From NCBI RefSeq assembly GCF_001577835.2, contig NC_029521.1, positions 17,824,470-17,888,469 on the forward strand: 64,000 bases of DNA, in the 5' to 3' direction. How positions within the stretch are numbered: the first letter of the stretch is position 1; each line of letters opens with the position of its first letter. Under the pieces are notes generated by a model. It was given only the letters and a program-made list of their open reading frames with translations, ran no database searches and was not told where the DNA came from. Positions 22,101 through 34,312 of this stretch are shown piece after piece. This DNA comes from Coturnix japonica (Eukaryota > Chordata > Aves > Galliformes > Phasianidae). A program made the position numbers and the translations under genes.

Positions 22101-23482
22101 AATTGAAATGGGACAGGTGGCAAGAAGGGGCAGGTCAGCAGAGAATGAATGGGGCCGTGAGAGGCAGAGCTTGCTGTCCCACTGCCATGTTCCCTTTCAG
22201 CACTGCACCAGGCACCAGAAAGAAGTCTCCAGCTCTCAGCCTGCCCAAGGTGCAAAAGGAGGTCCCTCTGTGACCATTGCCCTCTGCCCATGCACAGATC
22301 TCTGCCACAGGTGGGCTTGAACCCAGGGGGAATGCAGTAGTACAGCAGCAGGCACTGGGTAAACAAAGCTGAGGAAAAGGGTCCAGCAACACATGTGGCA
22401 GCTCCACACTGTTCCAGGGTCTATGCAGGCAGGTGCTGTAGGTGCCCAGCAGAGGGTTGAGCAGTGCCCTGGGCTCATTGAATTGCCTCTTGTCGGGCCT
22501 GAGGATGGGATCTGTGCAGCCACAGCCTGGCCCGGCCCCGGGCAGGAACACAGGGCAGGCGGCAGTACCTTGCGCAGCCCACTGAAGGGCACATTGAGGG
22601 GCAGGGAAAAGAGGTTCTCCACCAGCTGTTCAAAGGTTTTGGCCAGGTCCTTGAACTGCTTTTCCTCCAGACGGAGTCCCAACAGAATCCGAGCTGCAAT
22701 GCGGAAAGTTAAGGTTTTAGCAGAGGAATAAACGGCGATGGAGCCCGGCTGCATGCACCAGCCCCGCAGCTCCCAGCTCACAACCTTCTGGATCCGCGGC
22801 AGGTAGCTTTCCAGGGCAGCACGGCAGAACACTCTGGCCAGGATCTAGAAGCAGAAAGGGGGAAACAGGCAGGAGGTTAAAGCACGGGTCCACGTGGTGC
22901 TGAGAGCTGAGAGCTGGGCAGGAGATGCCCGGCCACACACCCATGGGTCTCACCTTGCGGCGCTGGCGGTGCAGGTCACCTGTGGAGCCAAGCAGCGTGT
23001 GGGAGCCAAGGAGGATCTGGGTGCTCTGGGGCCACTGTGCGCTGACCAGTGTGTGCTCGCCCAGCAGGATCTTGCGGACATTCTCAGCGCCCGTTACCCG
23101 CACCACCGGGCGGCCCAGCAGGTGGGTCTTGAACACGTTGCCGTAGCGCTCCCGCCGGGAGCTGTGGAAGCGGGATCCCTGGGGACAAGCCACGGTTCAG
23201 CTCGGGGCTCCCGCCAGCCCCCGTCCCGTCCCGTCCCGTCCCGTCCCGTCCCGTCCCGTCCCGTCCCGTCCTCGTCACCCCGCGCCTCACCTGCAGCAGC
23301 CAGTGCAGGGTCTCCCCGAAGAAGGGCCAGCCCATAGAGCCCTTGGGCAGCGGCAGGGCGCTGGTGCGGTCTCGGCTGAGGCTCCAGCGCAGCGCCCAGA
23401 GGATCCGGCACAGGACGAGCAGCAGCGCCACAAACAGCAGCGCCAGGGCGGCCGCCGCGGGCCAGCAGAGCCCGGCAGGCAT
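18745..23482 (-). CDS. CYP26C1: retinoic acid hydroxylase, cytochrome P450 26C1 (6 coding exons)
   Basis: Complete gene. Coding exons in transcript order are 23291-23482, 22954-23178, 22569-22844, 21099-21254, 19191-19673 and 18745-19104, all GT-AG and phase 0, giving 563 aa. CYP26C1 is a microsomal P450 that oxidises all-trans and, better than its paralogs, 9-cis retinoic acid, and works with CYP26A1 in embryonic patterning. Visible features are an N-terminal membrane anchor (about 8-30), the family block [19 protein letters not shown], an I-helix segment AAFFTT (292-297) in place of the usual GGxET, ExxR as EVLR (422-425), FDPDRF, and the haem loop [10 protein letters not shown] with cysteine 503. 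The protein is about 40 residues longer than I recall for human CYP26C1 (522), mainly through a Pro/Ser/Gly-rich loop encoded in exon 5. The start at 23480-23482 has A at -3. Confidence 0.97.
19191..19673 (-). CDS. CYP26C1: CYP26C1 coding exon 5 with expanded loop
   Basis: 483 bp, 161 codons, from [14 protein letters not shown] to TFELD. It spans the parts that CYP26A1 splits into exons 5 and 6. Residues 324-403 form a Pro/Ser/Gly/Gln-rich stretch between RQELA and DISLEQL, then the ExxR motif follows. I see no convincing donor-acceptor pair that would remove the stretch, and the frame stays open across it. Confidence 0.93.
19674..21098 (-). other. CYP26C1: CYP26C1 intron 4
   Basis: 1425 bp between the TMQELK donor and the ESAIE acceptor. 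No repeat family or other gene recognised. Confidence 0.8.
21099..21254 (-). CDS. CYP26C1: CYP26C1 coding exon 4
   Basis: 156 bp, 52 codons, from [13 protein letters not shown] to TMQELK. The donor is three codons further on than in CYP26A1, where the exon ends at MQ. Confidence 0.96.
21255..22568 (-). other. CYP26C1: CYP26C1 intron 3
   Basis: 1314 bp, purine-rich on the plus strand between about 21.9 and 22.2 kb. No gene or repeat family recognised. The long open frames here arise from the bias. Confidence 0.8.
22569..22844 (-). CDS. CYP26C1: CYP26C1 coding exon 3
   Basis: 276 bp, 92 codons, from [16 protein letters not shown] to VPFSGLRK, with donor AAG followed by GTACTG. Confidence 0.96.
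22954..23178 (-). CDS. CYP26C1: CYP26C1 coding exon 2
   Basis: 225 bp, 75 codons, from [13 protein letters not shown] to HRQRRK. Its length equals CYP26A1 exon 2. Confidence 0.97.
23221..23270 (-). repeat. CYP26C1: ten-copy GGGAC pentanucleotide array in CYP26C1 intron 1
   Basis: Ten perfect tandem copies of CCGTC on the plus strand, GACGG (equivalently GGGAC) in the transcript. It fills nearly half of a 112-bp intron (23179-23290) and ends 20 bp inside the donor. Runs of three G separated by two bases fit a G-quadruplex in the RNA and coding strand. Confidence 0.95.
23291..23482 (-). CDS. CYP26C1: CYP26C1 coding exon 1
   Basis: 192 bp, 64 codons, starting [10 protein letters not shown]. 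It holds the membrane anchor and ends HWLLQ at a GTGAGG donor. Confidence 0.94.
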
Positions 23483-23665
23483 CCTCCCTCCTGCGGCGCG
23501 TCCCGCTCCCTGCCCCGCGCCGGGAGGGCGGGGAGCGGCGGCGGTGCCCGCCCCGGCGGCTGCCACGCGCGGGGCCGGGAAGGAGACTGAGAGCGGAAGG
23601 GACCTCCCGGCTGCGGCCCGCCCGGCCCCGCTCGCCTCCTGATCCCGCTTCTCTCCTCGGCCACA

Positions 23666-23673
23666 TTTATATA
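23666..23673 (-). promoter_or_regulatory. CYP26C1: CYP26C1 TATA box
   Basis: TATATAAA on the minus strand about 185 bp before the start codon. A CCAAT pentamer sits directly upstream at 23677-23681. Confidence 0.65.
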
Positions 23674-23710
23674 GATATTGGCCACTTGACGCCCGATCCA
23701 CCTTCGCAGA

Positions 23711-23717
23711 TGACGTC
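23711..23717. promoter_or_regulatory. CYP26C1: CRE-like TGACGTC motif
   Basis: Seven of eight bases of the palindromic CREB/ATF site, about 40 bp upstream of the TATA box. Confidence 0.4.
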
Positions 23718-23719
23718 TC

Positions 23720-24598
23720 CCCTGCATATTTAAGCAGCGCGGCTAAGTGCGATGATTGGAGCCGGAGAGCCGGGATTGATGGAAGGGGCGCGAGGCGATC
23801 GGGGGCGGCAGCGACTGCTCCCTGCGTGCTGGCCCCTCGGAGCTCTCCCCCCACGGCCCGGCCCGGCCCAGCTTTCCCGTCCCAACCAGAACCGGGACGG
23901 TTCCCCGCTGCGCTCCGCTGCCGCACGGCATCGCGCCCCGACCCCATAACGCCCCGGTCCCGCTCTGCAGGCGCGGCCCCGCCGTCGCGCCCCGAGGTAA
24001 AATCACCGGGAGCCGCGCGGCTCCCACCAAAACTCGGGGCTGAGGTGCGTGTTAGTACATGAAATCAAAGGAGAACACGGGTAAGGTTTATATTACTGTA
24101 TTTAGACGGTCAATAACTTAAAAATACAGCGAAATGTACATTATTTTTACACGTTCCATTTGGTTTGTATCTGTTAGACATTCTCTTCGTGTCTAAAATT
24201 GCCAGGAGGTGACAGTGCACAGTGCCCAGCCTGGGGCACTCCTTGCTGGGAAGGGGCATTCAGACCAATGCATCACAGAACCAACAGCGGCAAATCTATT
24301 CCTTACCGCGCCCTGGGGAGAGCCCAGGGTCTTAAAAAGTACGGTTAGAAATGGTCACCCTGAGGAACAGAACCCAGAAAGTCACATTATAAAGAACTTG
24401 AATGGTTATTTACAATCAGAAGCTCAAGATTAAACTCTTTCAGAGAACAAAGCCTAGAAGCTCTAACGCTGAATAAATACCAAGCCTAGTGCTTGGGGAG
24501 TTTTCAAAGGTACCAAAAATCAGAAGATTTTCACATACCTCCGGACTACAAAATTCAATATACAAAATGATGTCCAATCACCTTTAGGCTACTATACA
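23720..24598. other. intergenic DNA between EXOC6 and CYP26C1
   Basis: GC-rich up to about 24.04 kb, continuing the CYP26C1 CpG island that begins near 22.95 kb, then AT-rich. I see no paired retinoid half-sites and no gene. Confidence 0.6.
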
Positions 24599-24604
24599 TT
24601 TAAT
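24599..24604 (-). terminator. EXOC6: alternative EXOC6 polyadenylation signal
   Basis: ATTAAA on the minus strand, about 480 nt past the stop. It would serve a longer 3' UTR. Confidence 0.3.
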
Positions 24605-24856
24605 GCAGGAAAATGACAGGCAGTATCCGAATGCGAGGATCTCAGCACTTAAAAAAAAAGAAGAAAGAAAAGAAAGCAAAACAAAACAAAAAAAACCCCT
24701 AACACATTAAATTAGGATTCATCCTGAAACCGGCAATAAAGGGATCATTTCTCAGATAATTCCTGCCCGGAGCAACACTGCAAACATCTTGTCTGCAGAC
24801 ATTTAAATAATGTATTTACAGTTCAGCTGCCCCCCGTACAATGTGACAGAGCTGGT

Positions 24857-24862
24857 TTTATT
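24857..24862 (-). terminator. EXOC6: likely EXOC6 polyadenylation signal
   Basis: AATAAA on the minus strand, first hexamer after the stop, giving a short 3' UTR of about 245 nt. Confidence 0.5.
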
Positions 24863-25084
24863 GTACAGTCTCATTTTTCACCATTTGTTCAATACACAAA
24901 ATAGTTTTTGATCCGTTAAAAATTCGTACAAAGAGCGTTTGCTGAGGGCCCCACGTCTCTGCCATCGGCTGCGCTTTTCCTTTACCCGGTCAAACGAACG
25001 TCCCGACTGAGAGCACTGCTGGGCAGAACGAGTGGCTGTGAAATACCTCTTGGTGTGGTTAGGACCAGTTCTGTAGCAGCAGGC

Positions 25085-25217
25085 CTATGTGTGCTGGGAC
25101 ATGCCATTCACCAGGCTCCTGAGCTGCTTCACCACAGTCTCGATCAGCTTCTGCTTGTCGCGATCGTTCTTCCTGAACTGAGCAAAAATGTTGTTCTTTT
25201 TGCTGGTGTCTCTCATT
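25085..25217 (-). CDS. EXOC6: EXOC6 last coding exon with stop
   Basis: 133 bp. It finishes the split lysine codon, then MRDTSKKNNIFAQFRKND to MSQHT and a TAG stop. Acceptor CCTCCAG. Confidence 0.97.
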
Positions 25218-28200
25218 CTGGAGGAAAAACAAAAGAAAAAACAGGAAACGATACTGACGTGTTAGAAACACCATTTGAAAAGGGTAAACCTGACTACTTG
25301 GATAGGTTTCCTTCCGTTCCTCTTCTGATCTCTGCTATAATGAACTGAAAGGCTACAAACCCATCATCTGTATGTCCTTAAATTAAACCTCCAGCACTCG
25401 GAACTCTCAGTAACAAATATTGCTTCCCAAATCACATTGTGCAAATCCCACTTCAGCGGGTGCTGTCCCTACAGCTGCGTAAGGAGGGAGGAAAACAAAG
25501 ATCCGAGTGGAAAGGCGGCTCTGGGCCGAGCTCAGGCTGCATGAACCGCCCCAGGGCTCTACTGCTGAGTTTTGCTACTGAAGGGTTTTAAAACGAAATT
25601 CGGAAAACGTAATAAATTGATGGGAAAATATTGGGTAAGAGATAAGCGGTACGTACCCTCTGTGCACTCTGCAAAGCGCGGATCGTCGCAGGGAGGAAAG
25701 GAAAGAAAACACCGTTAGAAAAGCCCGTCAAGCCCGCGCACGCCCCGCTACAGCGGCACGGCCTCGCGCCCGTCCCACCGCAGCATCCTCGCGTGTTTCC
25801 CGGCGCGGCGGCAGCTCCTGCTCCGCAGCGGCTCCGCGGCTCCCGGCCCCGGGCAGCGCCGCAGCAGCCGGGAGGGAGGCCCCGGTCCCGGTCCCGCAAC
25901 CGCCCCGTCGGAGCCGGGCTCAACCCGCTGCCGGCGCAGCGCCCGCACTTACTTCTCCAGGAGCGTGAGGGCCGTGCTGGGGTTGACCCGCAGGTACTTG
26001 GAGGTGGCCTGCCCGTAGTCGGCCAGGTAGGTGGACCAGTCCCATACCATGAAGAGGTCCAGGAGCTGCGGGAGAAGAGGTGGTGAGAGGCGGCAGCCGC
26101 CGGCCGCTCTCTCCCCGGGGCCCCTTCCTCGCCCTCCGCACGGCGGAAGGCGGCGGCTCGGGGCCGGGCCCAGTGGGAGATGCCGACGGCCCCCGCCAGG
26201 GTGTTTCACGGCGGGGAGGGAGAAGGGAATTGGGGCGCCCGGTGCTGCTCCCGGCCAACTAAAGGAGAAGCTCAGGTATCTCAATTAAGTGAATTAAAGA
26301 AGCCCTGCAGGACTATCTACGGTGAAAGATCCCTACGTCTCTGCTCCGAGCGCACTTTCGCATCGAAAAACTCTCAACTGCTTCAACAATGAAAGAAGAA
26401 AACCCCCCCAACCGGAGATACGCAGACAGGTCGGGCCTTTCGCTCGCAGCCCCGGGACCGTCGCTCGGCACCGCCGCCCGATGCCGGCCCGCAGCAGCCG
26501 CCGATGCCAACGGGGCAACGCCGCGTTCCCCGCAGCCGGCGCCCGGCCTCGTCCTGCGGCTGGAGGCTGCTCAGGGCGGCCCTGCGCCGCAGCCACACCG
26601 TTTTGCTGTTGGAAAGAATCCCTCTCCCTTTCAGCATTTGCTTCTGCTGTCTGTAAGCCAGACCAGGGCTGCTGCAGGAAGGACCCAACAGCACCAACCG
26701 CTGCACCTTCAAACTCACATGCTTCTGTTATCCTCTCCTTTTTGAACCTTTAAATTATTTTCAAATAAAGAGTCTAATTTAATTATTTTCTAATTGATAT
26801 ATGTAATAAAATGTTTTCTGAACACTGAGTAACAGTTCCTGTGGCACAGGTACTGCTAAGTCCTTTCAAAGTCCTCCAAAGACACTACAGACCTCAGCTA
26901 TATTCAGATTTTATGTTTTAACACCTAGCTTGGGTGAAAGGCATATGAAAAGCAAGGAGACTGTTCCATTCTCTGCTGTCAAGGTTGAATACAAGCAGCT
27001 CTTTCTCATAACATGCCTTCTTGGTATGGTCACCATCAATTTTCCTATTGATCTGTGGAGAATACGCTGTCAGTCACTAAGCAGAGCTGGTCTGAGCTAT
27101 CAGGCTCTGATTCCTAACCCAAGAATTACTGGTATTCATGAAGCCCCTGCCCTCACCGCTGCACATTACTCATCCTTACTACCTGTGCTGAGACAGTCAG
27201 TAGTGCCCAGTCCTCACAGAGGCTGTGCAGTAAACTCCAAACCATGACCAAAGAGCAGAAAGTGGGACAGATGGACAGACAGCATGAGGGGAAGATAAAG
27301 CCAAGAGCCATAGGCACAAGGGCTACATGAACTGGAGACTTCATGTTTCCTCTTTCTCACAAAGAAGCAAACAGAACGTACGACTCAATTACCACCACCT
27401 ACAGTGCCACTTGTCATGGGATCCACTTGGAGAAGGTCCTTAGGAAAGAACCACACCAATGTTCTTGCAGCAGCTGTGTTCAGCAAACTAAATTTGTAGG
27501 GGTAGGAAATATCCCCACTGTAGCACTGACACTGCAGACTTTGTGTTAATCCCATATAACCCTTTCTGCAGCCCTTCAATGTCATGCAGCCCAAAAGCCA
27601 CTGACCACCGATACAACTACAGTGCTGAAAAGTTCTAAGAATCCTTTTGGCCAACATCACCAGTGATCTTTGTACCACCAGTGTTTGAGTCACTCAGTGA
27701 CAGAAGGGTGGAAGGTCAGACCTACTGACCAAACACAGTGGCAAGTAGGGCTCCAAACAGGCTGCAGTCACTGCAGAAGGTTGCAGACTGCTGCTGTGCA
27801 GTTATGCCTGATGGTTCGGTCCCCCTCACAGCTGCAGTGCCGTACAGTGGCACACTGCTGCACTAACAGGCCCTGACAGCAGGTACCATACTGCAGGTGG
27901 GCAGGAACTGATTGGTTCTCTTGGATCTGTGTTCCCCTGCATCTGATGTGATGCTCGGCAGCATACAGCCCATGTGTGTAGGAAGGCCTTTCTTAAGGTG
28001 AGACTGTTCTGAGCACACACACATGAGCTGGAAGACAGCACATCCATCCAAAGATGCAGACAAATGTCTGGACTACTTCATGTAATTCCAACTGGCCTAT
28101 AATCCTGTTGTAGATGAATACGATGTTAGTAGAGGATAAAGGTACCTCAATCTTTACGTACAGGACTCTTGAAAGATAACAAGAGCATGAAGATGCAAAA

Positions 28201-31200
28201 AATACATTTTTTTTAAACTGAAAGCTACATGGAATTTATAATGAAAATTAACACCCGGCCATCTTCCTCAACAGGAGGAAAAAAACACCAAGTTCTTCCC
28301 TGTATTTATGCTGTAATTTCATTTATGATAGACTTACAATGAAATGGTCTTACGATGTGACAAGGACTGGGTGTGGGCAAAACCACAGGGAGAAGGAACA
28401 GCCTTTGGTGGTATTACAGTGTTCAAGGTGAAGATATAATGGAAAGATTTTGTGGATTTGGCTCAATATACTGACATACTCTTATTGCAGAAATGTAATA
28501 TAGGGCATACATTAAATTCCATTGAAGTAAAACAAGGCTGTAAATCTACGAGGTTTTAAAAACTGTGGTTATTACTAATGTGAAAAAAAATTTATTGAGG
28601 GCAAGTCTAACTGCAAAGGTATTAATTTTGCTAACAAGTATCAGCTATAATAAAACAGAACATTTTGGGGAAAAAAGGTGAGCTTTTCACAAGACCTCTC
28701 CATTGGTCTTGCGATAGTTCTAGTTGCAGCAACCAAAATCAACCTGTTAGAGGCCAAATCAAAGTAATAATTCCCTATTGCTATTTTATCCACTAAAGCT
28801 GCTATTACTGTGACAATAACTGAAAACAGGATGTGCTGTCCAGCAAGCAGTACCCCATAATGACATGCACTGTAGTATCAGCAATAAACATATTTCTGCC
28901 TTACAAGTAAATCAAAATCCATGCTTGTAGCACAACACACTTGCACTGCTCACTGCTACTTCCTTGAGGTTGGAATGTGCACAGTTTGCATTTAAATTAC
29001 AGTAAGAAAACCATTTTGTTTTGTACATACATTTCATCACACTTAATATGTACAGGAAATCCTTCAAATGGGACATAACCAAACCTTTCCTCCTGCTTGC
29101 AGAGGCAGGGCAGACCATGGGCTGTTAGCCAACCACCTGCTCACATCCAAGGAACCACCCATGTCAGAACCAACTCACACGGCTAACACACAGTGAAGCA
29201 CCTATTAAGGCAGAGATAGGTGCTCTGCTCCACAAGAACAATGGTGCTCTTGTATTCTCTTTATCCCATAACAACCATGGAAAATAATAAATTAAGACAG
29301 AAAATGCTATACCTGAGAATTTTATAATGAAGCAGAGTATGCTTCTCTAGGAGCATGGGAATGTTCTTAAAGCCTTTCTGATTGTGAGCAACTAACTAGA
29401 ATTTGCAGACAACTGTGTGCACTTATGAATCATTACCAAGAAAGAAACAGAGGAAAAGCTCTACCCACACTCATATGCAGTGTCAATAGACTGTCCACTG
29501 ACTAACATTTACAAGTAGACAGGCTGTACACCTATTCTAAAAGCAAAACAGAAGGGGAACCTTCACCCAGCATCTTGGGAACATCAGAGCTGATGATCCC
29601 AAGGAAAACATGTTATTTTCACGGCATGTTAAAGAGCTGCCCTCTCCACCACATTGTTAGTCATGGATATGCAGCTCGATAGATAACTTGAGGCCACTGG
29701 TTGCCATGCTACACTTGAGTGATGCCCTACAAGTCTTGGATTTTCTAACTTACTGTACTAACTTACTAAGTATCACAGAATCACAGAATCACAGAATTAC
29801 CCGGGTTGGAAGGGACCTCAAGGATCATATAGTTCCAACCCCCAATACTTTCTAGTACTTTCTAAATACCTTTTTACAAGTCTCAAATAAGCTTTTTCTG
29901 TTGGAAAGAAACATCACCTCAAAAAACAAAACAAAACAAAACAAAAAAAAACCCCAAAAAACAAACAAAAAACCCAACAAGGTGCTTGTTCATAAATGTA
30001 AGTAATACTACATAATTTCTTATAATTCTATATAATTACATAGTTTGTTTTATAACAGACAACATTGCTTTTTTTTATACAAATTCTGTTTTAAAAACAA
30101 TGATATTGTTGTAAAGGACCCTAGACTGCTTCTCAGTCAAAAGAGGTCTTAATTCAAAGACCTTGATAGCTACTGGCTTTGGTTAATACAACTCAATACA
30201 ATGTGAATGCCATGCGGAAAAAAATGTCTAAAGATTTAAGGGTGAGAATTCAGGTTTCAAATGGGTTGCATCTATAATTCAAGTTCAGAACTCTTCTTTC
30301 CCCAAGTTTTCCCCAAGTTCATATGGCCATGTTTAGGTAGAAATTAATCAATACTCAGTAAAGTTTTGTTCTGTATTACCCATACCCAAAGCCCTCAGTA
30401 GCTCACCCTTATTCTTTTATTTAGGCCATCTTGTAATTACATGAGAATTTTAGGCACTTGGTAATGGCCAGACACACCCATCCGGCCCTTTCAGTGCTGT
30501 TTGAGCCTCTGTCACATCCTCAGATATCATACAGATGCCCTTTCCTTTTTACTTTGGGGCAACTGTCAGGAATAATCTTGGGAGATAATGCGACTTTGGG
30601 AGCCAGCTGTCCACAGAACCAACACTGCGGCGGAGATGGGAGATGACGATGAGAACTTTGCAGGAGGAAATGAGGTCAGCACCCATTTGAATTTTTCTAG
30701 ACAACATTTTTGGTGTTGTCTAATTTAAAATTCCCAAGATAGCTCAGTATGAGATGGAGTGGTGCCATTATCTCTTCTGAAGTATCACGAGTGTCAGCAC
30801 ACAGCTCTGGCTGGGCAGCAAAGCCCATGGATCAAGAGGTGGAGATAAAAACGAGAAGTTTAGTATATAACATCCAGCACTCCCTGTAAATCCTAATATT
30901 CCACCAAAAGAAGTAATTCTTGAAACACATCAGTGTTGGTTATGTCCTTCAGGCCTCCTCTCCATATTCACAAGCTGAATATTTTGCATGTTGAGCAGTT
31001 TATTAACCCCTAATCACCCAGTAACTTCTAGACTCCACTGCATGTGTAATTACCTTTTCTCAGGTACAATTTGCCTGACAAACATGTCAGAACACTTGCA
31101 GCTTAGTCTGTTGAAACTGATAAATGCTGTCTTTCCACAGCCCAAGGGCATAATTAACAGGGAAAAAAGGCAGTTATGGAAACACACAGAAGTGGATTCA

Positions 31201-34200
31201 TGCCAGCGGAGCTCCTGGCCTGGGCCACATAGCGGCCCACTGTGTGAGAGTGTGCACTCGGGATGGGGCAGCCACCCACAGCAAGATTGCACATGAATTT
31301 CAAACTAAGAGTAGGATTAGATCCATGTGGGAAAAAAGCACCCCCCCAAAATGACTAACAAATGAAAAAAGCACGAGTGAAGCAACGCAGTGGAGGCTGA
31401 TACTGTCAAAGGCCATCACACATGCTCAAGTAGAAGCAATACTACTGAGACTCTACGGGAAAGGGGGGAAAAATCAAAAGCAGATCCAGACAAAATTCAG
31501 GAAAAGCAAAAAGGGCAGGATTGTTTTTTTTAACAGCTTTGCGGCATCCGTGGGCTCAGTTGCTCCCGGTTTCTGCCCTATGGTGTTTTCAGGTTATGCA
31601 CCCGCACACTATGGGGAGTGCAAAAAAAGAAATCCTTACCTGACCTCTGGATAACCCAAACAGGAGATTAGCCCATTTCCAAGCAAAGCAGGTTGTCACA
31701 CTGTTAGGCCAATTGCTTCTATTGACACTTTGCATAAACATCTTACACAGGGTGATCAGAAAGGACTGTTATGCCATTAACGCTCTTTTTATTTTTTTAT
31801 ACCTAAGCCTTACAGAATAAAGGCCTTTCTGAGTAAGGGATAACAAAAGGGTCAAAAGGTCACAAACATTCTTTTAAGTAGGTAAAAATCTGGGAAGTTT
31901 GGATTCGTTGAAAAGTGCAAATTAGAACTTTTCTGCATCCTGCGGCATTCCAGCACCGTCAGCTTTTTCTGATGTTACTTCTATCAAATTCGGTAATCTT
32001 CTTCATTGCGCATTTCTACTTTTACTTTTAAATAAGCAAATGATAAAATCTTAACTTTAGGAAATAGCAAGCTGTCTAATCTTCTCAGCTAATCGGTGAT
32101 CTGAACAGATTTAGTCAGGGCCGTTAAAATCCACATAGGGATCAGCGTGAAAATACAGAGTTTTTGCTGAAGCAATACGACTGAGCAGTCCCCTACAAAC
32201 GGTTTTCACCTATAATTTACACCACGTGTGGTTTGCACTGTGTACAGCAAAATATTCTATATTTTCCTTTGTTTTGTTTTCACTTTGATCAGAGATGGAA
32301 ACAATCTCCCTTTAATAGTATAAAAGCCACCTGCTGGGCACTGCAGACTACAACTAATTGGTAAATTCTTTGAAATTTAGATATAATGGATTTTGACCTC
32401 TTTAATTAAAAAAATCCCAAAGGCTCAAACACTGGTGAGTTCTGCTGGGAAAGTAGGGTGGTGCCAAGCATACACAGCTGCAGGCTATGCCAAACCTTTT
32501 TAAGAGAGAATACTGAAATAACATCACACCTTTTTCCTTGAAGATGCACAGCTTTTGACCTAGAAAAAAAGCCTTGTGACCGCTGGCTACGTAAGTAATC
32601 GAGATAAAATAATAGTGACTATGTTAATAATACTGTTAGTAGTGCTGGAGTTGGGAGATAAAGGGGACTTTTTCATTTTAAAGACAGTAAACTTGCAGAA
32701 GCCATTTACAATCATCCCACCCCTCAAAATCCCTCCCAAGGAGCACACAATGTACTTACAGACACCTTCTATTCAGAAGAGCAAATGAGTTTGCTGACCA
32801 AAGAGAAATCATGTCAATCAGAGCCCTTGTTTCATAATTTCTGACATAATGCTAACCTCTCAGTGGAGCTATAATCTCATCAGCTCGTGAACTCTGAGGC
32901 AACACTGTCTTCCTTTTGTTTAAACCCTTATTTATACTCTGCCCAGCATAAAGGGGCAATGGGCTATGGCTGGAGCTTGCTGCAATAGCACCACTATGAA
33001 ACAAAGTTGCTTTCTTTTTAGAAAGACAAGCACATATGAACATACATTCTAAGCTATACACTTAGTTTCAACGAATTAACAAAACCCCTTCTGGACCAGT
33101 AAGATGACATGCCCACTAGCTCACAACATGCCATCTCTGTTTAGGAAAGGGATGTTCTTCCTGAAAACACTTAATATATTGGAACTAAAACGCAAAGGAC
33201 CAAATTCAGAACGTTACAAAGACAAGTGTTGTTCGTGCTCAGCATTTCCCGTTTGCAAAGGAACAACGGAAGTATGTGAGATACAGGTATCTAAGTCTGG
33301 CTATCAAGGAGAAAAGGCAGCGCCTGCGAACTGCGAGCTCACAGAGCACCAACCGAACGCAATTAGCACTCCATCAGTCGGTGCTCCTCACTGCTGACAA
33401 ATACCTTGTTAGCCTGGTTAGCAAGTCTGCCTGCCACTTGCCAAAATATTTGGTTTTATTTACTCCTGGTGACTTATTTTGTGAACGTGGTGAATTTTAA
33501 ATTCCCCCCTACCGATCACATAACTGGAATAACACACTCGGGTCTTGTATTTCAAAGTGTAAATTGATCTCTTGATCTGCGAATGTCTCCCTATAGTTCA
33601 TGCTGCCCTTTTTCTGGATTGGTAGAACAAATGCATTTTCAAAGCGATGGTATGGGGACTTAACTATGCAATTCCCATTAGTGTCAATGGGGGTCGCAGG
33701 CTAAATTCCTACGCGATGCTTTGAAAACTGAGCCCTGGATTTTCAAAGGAAGGATAGTTTGTGTTAGAAAGGCGGTGTCTTTCAGTTTTTAAGCCCACCG
33801 CGTTTAAACGTGCTTTCTTTCTTTCTTTCGTCCTTTTCCTAAGCACTAAGCACTCGGAAATTGTGCCTAAACTGGGTACACTTAAACATTCGCAAGAATG
33901 AAACCGTTTTATATCTAAACACTTACATCTGTTTCAAATTTAGAAGTGAAAATTGTATCTGTTGGGGTACAATCTTTGACACATTTGTAAGTGTGTAACA
34001 AGTGAACGGCCGAGGCTGTGACAGCCGGACCTCTGGGAATTGTTGTTATGCTAAGAAAAAAGAGAAGTTTCCTGTTTTTGAATATATCCTTTATAGCCTC
34101 AATTCTCCCCAAGGGCAGAATGCTTCCCTAAAAGGTGGACCTTCAGGCACACTTTGAGAGATGCCTGGTCTTGTCATGTATGTAAGCCAAATGCATTTTT

Positions 34201-34281
34201 GATTTTTTGGCTCTGAAATGAATGTAGGCCTGCCTGCGTATACTGCTGAAGCCACATAAACAAGTTAATTGCTGTTATAAC

Positions 34282-34312
<31 letters not shown>

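Noticed and set aside
23084-23947. 287-codon minus-strand open frame starting upstream of the CYP26C1 ATG
   Set aside because: It is CYP26C1 exon 1 read through upstream UTR and into the repeat-filled intron 1. The family-matching start is the ATG at 23480-23482.
26389-26753. Open frames on both strands in the GC-rich part of the 21-kb intron
   Set aside because: Simultaneously open frames in high-GC sequence without homology; treated as compositional.
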